The position numbers were made by a program, and so were the translations under genes. Positions 7,584 through 14,225 of a DNA stretch of 15,744 bases are shown here, piece by piece. The DNA comes from RZZS01 sp964498755 (GTDB lineage: Bacteria; Pseudomonadota; Alphaproteobacteria; Micavibrionales; Micavibrionaceae). The notes under the pieces are model-generated. The model was not told the DNA's origin, made no database searches, and was given only the letters and a program-made list of their open reading frames with translations. The stretch lies in assembly GCA_964498755.1 (NCBI GenBank), contig CAZCIB010000050.1:1-15744 (forward strand). The letters run 5' to 3'. The first letter of the stretch is position 1; each line of letters opens with the position of its first letter.

Positions 7584-7775
7584 TCCCTTCTTTTTCATCA
7601 CGTATTCAAGGCGTTTGAGCGCGTTTCTTTTAAGCGTTTCCTCGCCAGCCGAGCACGGCCCCTGTATCGAGATTTCCGTCAAGGTCTGCGCATCGATCGC
7701 CGCGACGCGCATATACGTCCCGACCGGGTAGTATTCAATAATGATTTCACGGTTTTGCAGCGGATCGGCGTTCAT
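7575..7775 (-). CDS. Small DUF6898-like alphaproteobacterial protein
   Basis: A 66-residue soluble protein beginning MNADPLQNREIIIEYYPVG, then TYMRVAAIDAQTLTEISI, GPCSAGEETLKRNAL and a C-terminal KRLEYVMKKKGLI. The pattern (E-hydrophobic-EY, then VAAIDA-T-TE--I-GP, then a C-terminal helix with LEYV) resembles the small DUF6898 family I recall from Alphaproteobacteria. Its biochemical role is unknown. The frame is open up to 7847, but the ATG at 7775 is chosen because the extension would run through the adjacent inverted-repeat element and does not resemble the family. No good ribosome-binding site is visible. It is transcribed in the same direction as rpiB, 48 nt upstream of it. Confidence 0.65.
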   Translation of the reverse strand: MNADPLQNREIIIEYYPVGTYMRVAAIDAQTLTEISIQGPCSAGEETLKRNALKRLEYVMKKKGLI

Positions 7776-7815
7776 AAACCGTATTATTAACCACGAATGG
7801 ACGCGAAAGAAATGT

Positions 7816-7839
7816 TGTTTCGCTGTTTCGCTGTTTCGC
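7816..7839. repeat. Tandem repeat, 3 x TGTTTCGC
   Basis: Three exact adjacent copies of an 8-bp unit inside the inverted-repeat element. A unit length of 8 is not a multiple of three, so copy-number change would shift any frame, which fits non-coding DNA. Confidence 0.85.
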
Positions 7840-7860
7840 TGATGCACTTTTTAAATATCG

Positions 7861-7876
7861 CCTCAGCGCCTCAGCG
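7861..7876. repeat. Tandem repeat, 2 x CCTCAGCG
   Basis: Two exact adjacent copies of an 8-bp unit, followed by the partial run CAGCAG, in the right half of the inverted-repeat element. Confidence 0.8.
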
Positions 7877-7931
7877 CAGCAGCACAAAAACATTGATGTT
7901 TATTCGTCTCCATTCATGGTTAAATATTCTG

Positions 7932-8733
7932 ATGAGCAAGAGCAATTTCGACTGGCGCGACCCGTTCCGATTAGAAGAGCAACTCTCTGAAGACGAGCGC
8001 ATGATCCGCGATACGGCGCGTGATTATGCGCAAGGGCGGCTTGCCCCGCGCATTTTGATGGATAACCGGAACGAAACCTTCGACCCGGACGCGTTAAAGG
8101 AAATGGGCGCGCTCGGCCTGCTGGGGCCAAGCATTCCGGAATACGGATGCGGGGCCAGCGCCATTGCCTACGGCCTCATTGCAAGAGAGCTCGAGCGCGT
8201 CGACAGCGCTTACCGCTCCTCTTTTTCCGTTCAGTCTTCGCTTGTGATGCTGCCGATTGCGGAATTCGGCTCCAACGAACAGAAGGAAAAATACCTGCCC
8301 GGCCTCGCTGCGGGCGAGCTGATCGGCGCGTTCGGCCTGACGGAACCGGACGGCGGCTCGGACCCGTCGCATATGCGCACGAAGGCCGTTAAAACAGACG
8401 GCGGCTATATACTGAACGGCGAAAAACAGTGGATCACGCATTCGCCTGTCGCCGACGTACTGGTTGTCTGGGCGGCCATGGAGGACGGCTCCACAGGCGG
8501 CTTTATTTTAGAGAAAGGCATGCAAGGCCTTTCCTGCCCCTTAATAGAGGGCAAATTCGCATTGCGCGCCTCGGTCACCGGCGGCATTGCAATGTCGGAC
8601 GTCTTCGCGCCGGAGGAAAACCGCCTGCCCGGCGCGAGTTCTTTGCGCGCGCCGTTTACATGCCTGAACAGCGCGCGTTACGGCATCTGCTGGGGCGTCA
8701 TGGGCGCGGCGGAAGATTGCTGGCACAGGGCGA
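7932..8733 (+). CDS. gcdH: Glutaryl-CoA dehydrogenase, 5' two-thirds (interrupted by the N gap)
   Basis: The first 267 codons of an acyl-CoA dehydrogenase are visible before the assembly gap at 8734. The start MSKSNFDWRDPFRLEEQLSE and the segments YGLIARELERVDSAYRS, SVQSSLVMLPI, FGLTEPDGGSDPS and FILEKGMQGLSCPLIEGKF are typical of glutaryl-CoA dehydrogenase. This FAD enzyme oxidatively decarboxylates glutaryl-CoA to crotonyl-CoA in lysine and tryptophan breakdown. Family members are about 390-400 residues, so about 130 residues, including the catalytic glutamate, should lie in the gap. The frame is open further upstream to 7797, but that stretch is the inverted-repeat element and is not protein-like. 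No clear ribosome-binding site precedes the ATG. The missing C-terminus prevents checking that the gene is intact. Confidence 0.88.
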
Positions 8734-8833
8734 NNNNNNNNNNNNNNNNNNNNNNNNNNNNNNNNNNNNNNNNNNNNNNNNNNNNNNNNNNNNNNNNNNN
8801 NNNNNNNNNNNNNNNNNNNNNNNNNNNNNNNNN
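8734..8833. other. Assembly gap of 100 N
   Basis: Exactly 100 unspecified bases, the conventional placeholder for a gap of unknown length. The gene entering from the left (gcdH) lacks about 130 codons and the gene entering from the right (MarR-like) lacks roughly 30-50 codons. Both cannot fit in 100 nt, so the true gap is probably 500 nt or more. Linkage across it rests on scaffolding. Confidence 0.95.
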
Positions 8834-9210
8834 TTTTCGACATGCTTTTCGAACATTTCCGAGACTATGGCGCAGAGCTTCTTGCCCTTGTCGGAGAGCC
8901 GGACGCGGATCGAGCGCTTGTCATGGACGGAACGTTCCTGGATCAGGTACTCGTTCTCGACCATCTTCTTGACGTTATAAGAGACGTTCGAGCCGAGATA
9001 ATACCCGCGGATCGTAAGCTCGCCCACCGTCAGCTCGTCATCGCCGATATTGAACAGGATCATCGCCTGGACGTTGTTGATGTCCTGAATATTGCGGCGG
9101 TCCAGCTCGACCTTAAGCACATCGAGAAAGCGGCGGTGCAGGCGTTCGATCAACTGGATGGTTTCGTAATATTGATGCGGGCTTGGCACGGCGTTGCTCC
9201 AGACTGTCAA
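8834..9210 (-). CDS. MarR-family winged-helix regulator, LdtR-like (3' end lost in the N gap)
   Basis: 125 residues are visible from a TTG start at 9210 until the gap. The N-terminal helix SPHQYYETIQLIERLHRRFL, the segment INNVQAMILFNIGDDELTVG, the recognition region GYYLGSNVSYNVKKMVE and the wing SVHDKRSIRVRLSDKG are characteristic of the alphaproteobacterial MarR subgroup that includes LdtR. Members regulate cell-envelope genes such as an L,D-transpeptidase. The TTG is used because an in-frame TAA lies only two codons upstream and there is no nearby ATG. No strong ribosome-binding site is visible. In rhizobia, as I recall, the equivalent gene lies between hemB and glyA, which fits its place here. 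Confidence 0.82.
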
Positions 9211-9268
9211 TGTGATTTAATTCAACTGCCCCATCATAATGGAGATACGCCCGTGTTCAAGGCAAATT

Positions 9269-10360
9269 TTACTTATCCGCGGCTTCAAAATAGCTCTCCA
9301 CCATCTCCCCGCTCACGTCTTCGAGCCTGTCCGGCTCCCAGACCGGGGAATGATCCTTATGCAGCAGCACGGAACGCACGCCCTCGTAAAAATCATGCCC
9401 GGCGATAAATGCGCGGGCAAGACACAGGTCCCGCGCCAACACGTCCTGATAGGACAGCCCGGCGCATTCCTGCATGTAACGGTAAATGACTTTCAAACTT
9501 GTCGGCGAGCCAAGCAGCATTTTGTTTTTCACCCCCCGGCCCCACTCCGTTTCTTCCAGCGCGGCGAGAATACCCTCGACTTCGTCCGCCTGGAAACAGC
9601 GCTTAATGTCCGCCAGATTTTCAATATCGGCGCTGGCCCGCTCCGCCCCCGAGAGTTCGGACAGGACCGCGTTTATCGCTTCAGACGCATCGTCATCTCC
9701 GCCTTCCATCAAGCGCGCGGACAGCGCGTTCACAAGCTCTTCCAGTTCGACGCACGGCGCGTAATGCGTGGCGAGCCCGGCGGCCACCATATCCTGCCCG
9801 CCGATCCGCGCGCCCGTTAAAGCCAGGTAAAGCCCGAACCCTTCCGGACATTTATTCAGGAAATGCGCCGCGCCGACATCCGGAAAGAAGCCGAGCAAAA
9901 CTTCCGGCATGGCGAAAATCGTGCTGTTCGTGGCGATTGAAAATTTTGACGGCCCGGCGATCCCGTAACCGCCGCCCATGGTCAAGCCGTTCATCAACGT
10001 AATGACAGGCTTGTCGTATTCGTAGATCGTCCGGTTGAGCGCGTACTCTTCTTCGAAGAACAATGCGGCCGAGTCGACGCTGACTTCCTCGCGGCGGTAA
10101 GCCATGCCGGATTTGTAAACCGACTTCATATCGCCGCCCGAACAGAATGCCTTGTCTGTCGCGCCGCCGAAAACAACGGCCCTGACGTCTGGCAGGCTTT
10201 GAAAATGCCTGAGCGCGGCGGAAATCACCCGGATCATCTCGAGACTTAAGGCATTGAGCATGTTTGTCCGGTCCAGAACAATAACGCCGACAGGTCCTTC
10301 CCGCCGGATTTTCAGCTCATTGCTCAAACTGTTTATGCTGTCTACGTCCATGGGTTTCAT
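9269..10360 (-). CDS. Enoyl-CoA hydratase/isomerase family protein, probably 3-hydroxyisobutyryl-CoA hydrolase
   Basis: A 363-residue crotonase-fold protein. The first oxyanion-hole segment is FCSGGDMKSVY (Gly75-Gly76) and the second is MNGLTMGGGYGIAG (Gly129-131). FAMPEVLLGFFPDVGAAHFL carries Glu153 and Asp161, the pattern that separates 3-hydroxyisobutyryl-CoA hydrolases of valine breakdown from plain enoyl-CoA hydratases. The C-terminal extension with MLLGSPTSLKVIYR and LARAFIAGHDFYEGVRSVL is also typical of the hydrolase group, as is the total length. The ATG at 10360 has no good Shine-Dalgarno; the ATG three codons on (10351) is an alternative. The gene diverges from hemB. Together with gcdH it suggests amino-acid catabolism nearby, but they are on opposite strands. 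Confidence 0.85.
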   Translation of the reverse strand: MKPMDVDSINSLSNELKIRREGPVGVIVLDRTNMLNALSLEMIRVISAALRHFQSLPDVRAVVFGGATDKAFCSGGDMKSVYKSGMAYRREEVSVDSAALFFEEEYALNRTIYEYDKPVITLMNGLTMGGGYGIAGPSKFSIATNSTIFAMPEVLLGFFPDVGAAHFLNKCPEGFGLYLALTGARIGGQDMVAAGLATHYAPCVELEELVNALSARLMEGGDDDASEAINAVLSELSGAERASADIENLADIKRCFQADEVEGILAALEETEWGRGVKNKMLLGSPTSLKVIYRYMQECAGLSYQDVLARDLCLARAFIAGHDFYEGVRSVLLHKDHSPVWEPDRLEDVSGEMVESYFEAADK

Positions 10361-10463
10361 AGTTTTAACAATCTTAAGGCTTCTTCACGGCGCTTGCCAA
10401 ACACTCAAAAGTTTTACAGGATTTGCCTTCATAGAAAAGGCTTAATTCAGCAAAGGACAGAAA
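10361..10463. promoter_or_regulatory. Divergent intergenic region between the crotonase gene and hemB
   Basis: A 103-nt A/T-rich spacer that must hold the promoters for both divergent genes. GCCTT and AAGGC (10425-10441) can form a small hairpin just before the hemB ribosome-binding site. No promoter hexamers convincing enough to place were found. Confidence 0.4.
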
Positions 10464-11471
10464 ATGAGCATTCAGGGCTACCCCGTAAAAAGACTGCGCC
10501 GCCTGCGCGGCAGCGAGACGATTCGCGGCCTTGTGCGCGAAACGCGCGTCACCCCGGCAGACCTGATTTACCCTGTCTTTGTCGAAGAAAAAATTGACGC
10601 GCCCAAAAGCATCGCCTCCATGCCCGGCATTTTCCGGCAAACCGAAAACGGTCTTGGCGATTTCCTGAAAACCCTGCGAAGCGAGGGAATCCATTCCGTT
10701 CTGCTGTTTGGCGTTTCGCACAACAAGGACGCGGCAGGCGGCGACTCGCTGCAAGACAACGGCCTGCTCGCGCGCATGCTCAAGCGCGCGAAGGACGCAT
10801 GCCCGGATATGCTTGTGATCGCAGACCTGTGCTTTTGCGAGTATACCGATCACGGTCATTGCGGTCCGCTCGACGCCCATGGCGACGTGCGGAATGACGC
10901 GACGCTGGAAAATCTGCAAAAACAGGCGGTTATTGCGGCGCAATCCGGCGCGGACGTCCTCGCCCCCTCCGGCATGATGGACGGGATGGTTCAGGCGATA
11001 CGCGCGGCGGCGGACTCGGAAGGGTTTGAAAATGTCCCCGTCATGTCCTACGCCTCGAAATTCGCCTCGTCATTTTACGGCCCCTTCAGGGAAGCCGCCG
11101 GATGCAGCCTTGGAAAAAGCGAATCCGGAAACGCGGCGCGCGGCGATCGCAAGACCTACCAGCTTGATCCGGCCAACGCGCGGCAGGCGCTGCTGGAAGC
11201 CGCGCTTGACGAAGCCGAAGGCGCGGACATCCTGATGGTCAAACCCGCCATGCCCTATCTGGATATTCTCGCAAAACTGAAAGAGCGCACGGACCTGCCG
11301 CTTGCGGCCTATCAGGTCAGCGGCGAATACGCGATGATCAAATGCGCCGGCGAAACGGGCGCGCTCGATGAAAAAGCGGTGATGCTTGAAAGCCTGACGG
11401 CGATCAAGCGCGCCGGGGCGGATATCATACTGACGTATTACGCGCGGGAGGCTATAAAGGCGCTGAGATAA
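10464..11471 (+). CDS. hemB: Porphobilinogen synthase (delta-aminolevulinate dehydratase), zinc-type
   Basis: A 335-residue enzyme condensing two 5-aminolevulinate molecules to porphobilinogen in haem and tetrapyrrole synthesis. Both Schiff-base lysines are present: Lys199 in MSYASKFASSFYGP and Lys260 in DILMVKPAMPYLD. The metal site reads DLCFCEYTDHGHCG, with Cys123, Cys125 and Cys133, so the enzyme should bind catalytic zinc. Some alphaproteobacterial HemB proteins have aspartates at these positions and use magnesium. RLRGSETIRGLVRET at the N-terminus and LAPSGMMDGMVQAIR are also family-typical. An AAGGA ribosome-binding site lies 8 nt ahead of the ATG. Confidence 0.97.
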   Translation: MSIQGYPVKRLRRLRGSETIRGLVRETRVTPADLIYPVFVEEKIDAPKSIASMPGIFRQTENGLGDFLKTLRSEGIHSVLLFGVSHNKDAAGGDSLQDNGLLARMLKRAKDACPDMLVIADLCFCEYTDHGHCGPLDAHGDVRNDATLENLQKQAVIAAQSGADVLAPSGMMDGMVQAIRAAADSEGFENVPVMSYASKFASSFYGPFREAAGCSLGKSESGNAARGDRKTYQLDPANARQALLEAALDEAEGADILMVKPAMPYLDILAKLKERTDLPLAAYQVSGEYAMIKCAGETGALDEKAVMLESLTAIKRAGADIILTYYAREAIKALR

Positions 11472-11544
11472 GTGAATGCGCTTTTCTGACGCGACCTTTA
11501 TGCTACCCTGTTGAGAGTCAATTTTCTTTCCCTTGGCAGCTTTT

Positions 11545-13182
11545 ATGGCCGACGACAAAACGAAAAAACAGCGCGATCGTTTCCTTGCGTTTTCCTTCGC
11601 CTCTTCCGATCTGTTTCTTGAAGTCGGACCGGATGGGAATGTGACCTACGCCCTTGGCGCGGCGCGCGGCATTACCGGCGTCGATGACCAGCAACTCATG
11701 CACAAGAACTGGCTTGATCTGTTCAGCCAGATCGACCGTCCGACTCTCGTGGCTTTCCGCAGCAAGGCCAGGCCCGTAAAGCGCTGCGGTCCCGTTCTGG
11801 TAACGCTGGACAGCGCTTTCGGCAAAAGCCGCAAGGCTGTTCTGACCGGCATCAAAATGCCTGACGATGAGAATTTTTATATTACGCTCGGGTTCACAAG
11901 CGTCCTTATGGCCAAGACGGGAGACATGGTCCGCGTTTCCGAAGAAAAGGAACTGCTCGACAAGGACACGTTCCTGCACGCCGCCAAGGAAGCCATTGAT
12001 ATGGCGCGCAATCTGGACCAGGACATCGACATTACCTTGCTCGACATTGCGGAAGTCGAGGCGTTTAAAGAGCGCGTCGGCGAAGACGGCTGGAGTGATT
12101 TTTCGCAAACCATTGGCGGGCTTTTGCGCTCGAAATCCGTTGACGGACAGTCCGCTGGGGAAATCGGCAACGGACGCTACAGCCTGCTGCACGACAAGGA
12201 AATCGAATCCGAATCGCTGCGTTTGCAGATCGCGGAGATCGCGAGAGAAAAAGACCCCGAAGGCGAGGAAATTAACCTGCGCGCAAAAACCGTGACCTCG
12301 GAGCTCTCGGAACTGAGCGAACGGGAAACGACCAAGGCGCTTGTCTATACAATGAATGAATTCGAGCGCAAGGGCGCGGATCTGACTATTGAAACCCTTA
12401 ATACGGGCTTCAAGGCCTATGTCAGCGCCAACGCCCAGAAAATCAGCGAATTTAAAGCCATCACTTCCCAGCTTAATTTCAGCCTGCATTTTCAGCCGAT
12501 CGTCGACCTCAACAACAAGTACGAAGCCTCGCACTTTGAAATGCTGACCCGCTTTCAGGACGGCGGCTCGCCGCTGGAATGGATTACCTTTGGAGAGGAT
12601 ATCGGCCTTGCGCCGGACTTCGACATGGCCGTCATTGAGCGCGTACTGAATTACCTGCGCTATAAATCCAGCGGACGCAAAAGCAAATTCGCCGTGAACC
12701 TCTCGGGACAGTCGATCCAGAGTGAGGCTTTTTTTGAAGAAATGCTGGGTAAACTTGGCACACATGGCGATTTCAGCGAACGTCTGATGTTCGAGGTGAC
12801 CGAGTCCACTGAAATCGAAAATCTGGAAAAAGTCGGTAAATTCATCACGACGCTACGCGGGAAAGGCTTTCAGGTCTGCCTTGACGATTTCGGCGCCGGC
12901 GCGGCGTCTTTCCAGTATCTTCAGGCGCTGGACGTCGATTACCTCAAAATTGACGGGCAATATACCAAGCGCATTTTAAGTTCGGACCGCGACGCGGCGA
13001 TGCTGAAAAACCTGATTGCGATGAGCCGCGATCTCGGCATCAAGACGGTCGCGGAAATGGTTGAAACCGAGGAACAGGTCTACCGCCTGAAACATCTCGG
13101 CACGGACTACGCGCAGGGCTATCTCTTCGCCAAGCCGGACACAAAGCCGGAATATACGCCGCCGAAATCACTTGCCGTTTAA
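11545..13182 (+). CDS. PAS / degenerate GGDEF / EAL protein, probable c-di-GMP phosphodiesterase
   Basis: A 545-residue cytoplasmic protein with no membrane segment. Residues about 12-125 look like a PAS sensor domain (DLFLEVGPDGNVTYALGAA). Residues about 138-220 resemble a GGDEF fold in which the GGDEF-equivalent position reads AGEIGNGRYSLL, so cyclase activity is not expected. Residues about 300-535 form the EAL domain. Its catalytic set looks complete: Glu332 in FEMLTRF, Asn385 in NLSGQS, Glu417 in FEVTE, Asp447-Asp448 in LDDFGAG, Lys468 in LKIDG, Glu504 in VAEMVE and Gln524 in AQGYLF. It should hydrolyse c-di-GMP. It lies 157 nt upstream of motA in the same direction, so a role in motility control is likely. 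A TTG at 11533 gives four more residues; the ATG is preferred. Confidence 0.9.
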   Translation: MADDKTKKQRDRFLAFSFASSDLFLEVGPDGNVTYALGAARGITGVDDQQLMHKNWLDLFSQIDRPTLVAFRSKARPVKRCGPVLVTLDSAFGKSRKAVLTGIKMPDDENFYITLGFTSVLMAKTGDMVRVSEEKELLDKDTFLHAAKEAIDMARNLDQDIDITLLDIAEVEAFKERVGEDGWSDFSQTIGGLLRSKSVDGQSAGEIGNGRYSLLHDKEIESESLRLQIAEIAREKDPEGEEINLRAKTVTSELSELSERETTKALVYTMNEFERKGADLTIETLNTGFKAYVSANAQKISEFKAITSQLNFSLHFQPIVDLNNKYEASHFEMLTRFQDGGSPLEWITFGEDIGLAPDFDMAVIERVLNYLRYKSSGRKSKFAVNLSGQSIQSEAFFEEMLGKLGTHGDFSERLMFEVTESTEIENLEKVGKFITTLRGKGFQVCLDDFGAGAASFQYLQALDVDYLKIDGQYTKRILSSDRDAAMLKNLIAMSRDLGIKTVAEMVETEEQVYRLKHLGTDYAQGYLFAKPDTKPEYTPPKSLAV

Positions 13183-13235
13183 TTATCCGTCTCCCTTTCA
13201 ACCATAAATCATGCTATCCTGATTGTGAATTCTTT

Positions 13236-13255
13236 ACGGCTTCCCGGCCGTTTTT
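13236..13255 (+). terminator. Candidate intrinsic terminator after the EAL gene
   Basis: ACGGC (13236-13240) and GCCGT (13247-13251) form a 5-bp stem with the 6-nt loop TTCCCG, and TTTTC follows directly. It lies 53 nt past the EAL stop and 85 nt before motA. The stem is short, so partial read-through into motAB is possible. Confidence 0.5.
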
Positions 13256-13291
13256 CATCCTTTGTTAATGTACTTGTATTTTCATGGGATA

Positions 13292-13307
13292 ATGGCGTTT
13301 CCGCCAT
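13292..13307 (+). promoter_or_regulatory. Hairpin in the motA leader region
   Basis: ATGGCG-TTTC-CGCCAT is a perfect 6-bp stem with a tetraloop, ending 32 nt before the motA ATG. No T-run follows, so it is not a terminator. It may be part of the 5' untranslated region of motA or a protein-binding palindrome. Confidence 0.4.
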
Positions 13308-13339
13308 AAGAGCAATCCGGAAAGGACGGGTTCCCGCGC

Positions 13340-14206
13340 ATGAAGTTTCTCGGCGTTATCATGGTCATCGTCTGCACGTTCGGCGGATATATTCTGCTTG
13401 GCGGAAAGATGTCCGTCATTTTGAAGGCCTTGCCTTTCGAGTCCATGATCATTCTGGGCTCGGCGATCGGCGCGTTTATCACCGCCAATACGATGCATAC
13501 GATCAAAGGCGTGGCGAACGGCTTTAAATGCTACATCAAGGCGGAAACGCATAACAAGGAATCCTATATCGAACTGCTATCGGTTTTGTTCATGGTCTTC
13601 AAGCTGGCCCGGACAAAGGGCTGGCTGGCGATGGAGCAGCATATCGAAAACCCGGAAGACAGCGAGTTGTTCAAGCAGTTTCCCAAGTTCGCCTCTGACC
13701 ACCATGCGATGACGTTTTTATGCGATTACTTGCGCATTATCTCGCTGGGCAACGAAGACCCGCACCAGCTTGAAAGCCTGATGGAACAGGAAATCGAGAC
13801 GATTTCGGAGGAAAAAATGCACGCCGCGCACGCCGTTCAAAACATGGCGGACGCGCTTCCCGCGCTCGGCATCGTCGCGGCCGTTCTGGGCGTGATCAAA
13901 ACCATGGGCGCGATTACGGAGCCGCCGGAAATCCTCGGCAAGATGATCGGCGGCGCGCTGGTGGGCACGTTCCTGGGCGTGTGGGTCGCGTATGGCTTTG
14001 TCGGTCCTGCGGCCACGGCGATCGGCGTGCGGGCGCAATCGGAAGTGATGTACTACAACTGTATGAAGGTGTCCCTGATTGCCTACCTGAACGGCGCCGC
14101 GCCACAGGTCGCCGTAGAGTTTTCCAGGAAATTCCTGCCGCATCACGTGCAGCCGACATTCCTTGAGCTTGAGGAAAAACTGAACGAACTGCCAAGCCCG
14201 ACCTAG
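13340..14206 (+). CDS. motA: Flagellar motor stator protein MotA
   Basis: A 288-residue inner-membrane protein of usual MotA length. It forms the ion-channel stator with MotB and contacts the rotor. Four membrane helices can be seen, at about residues 3-22, 34-52, 172-191 and 203-226, with the large cytoplasmic loop between the second and third. That loop holds the charged pair equivalent to E. coli Arg90 and Glu98 (Arg91 and Glu99, in LARTKGWLAMEQHIE). The functional prolines are Pro174 (ADALPALGIVAAVLG) and Pro223 (FVGPAATAIG). A GGAAAGGA ribosome-binding site ends 13 nt before the ATG, a long spacing. The intervening CGGGTTCCCG could fold and shorten it. motB follows after 19 nt. Confidence 0.96.
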   Translation: MKFLGVIMVIVCTFGGYILLGGKMSVILKALPFESMIILGSAIGAFITANTMHTIKGVANGFKCYIKAETHNKESYIELLSVLFMVFKLARTKGWLAMEQHIENPEDSELFKQFPKFASDHHAMTFLCDYLRIISLGNEDPHQLESLMEQEIETISEEKMHAAHAVQNMADALPALGIVAAVLGVIKTMGAITEPPEILGKMIGGALVGTFLGVWVAYGFVGPAATAIGVRAQSEVMYYNCMKVSLIAYLNGAAPQVAVEFSRKFLPHHVQPTFLELEEKLNELPSPT

Positions 14207-14225
14207 ATAAAGGAGCCGACGCAAA

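Larger units (their letters stand above)
7787..7923. repeat. 137-bp intergenic inverted-repeat element with internal 8-bp tandem repeats
   Basis: TTAACCACGAATGGA (7787-7801) and TCCATTCATGGTTAA (7909-7923) are inverted copies of each other with one mismatch in 15, and weaker pairing continues inward (CGCGAA against TTCGTC). Inside are three perfect copies of TGTTTCGC (7816-7839) and two of CCTCAGCG (7861-7876). The GCGAAA at 7803-7808 can pair with TTTCGC from any of the three copies. The element fills the space between the DUF6898-like gene and gcdH. It has no coding capacity and resembles the short palindromic intergenic repeats of many environmental bacteria. It may be a non-autonomous mobile element or a transcribed hairpin. 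Confidence 0.6.

Noticed and set aside
7776..7847. 24-residue N-terminal extension of the DUF6898-like protein
   Set aside because: It also translates the repeat element and has no family similarity; the ATG at 7775 is preferred.
7816..7876. CRISPR-like repeats
   Set aside because: The units are 8 bp, adjacent, and have no spacers; no cas gene is present.
7797..7931. 45-residue N-terminal extension of glutaryl-CoA dehydrogenase
   Set aside because: It translates the inverted-repeat element and its tandem repeats; the family starts close to the FDWRDPF segment, so the ATG at 7932 is used.
11518..12765. 415-codon open frame antisense to the EAL gene
   Set aside because: A complementary-strand shadow of a well-supported coding sequence; no recognisable domain and no ribosome-binding site.
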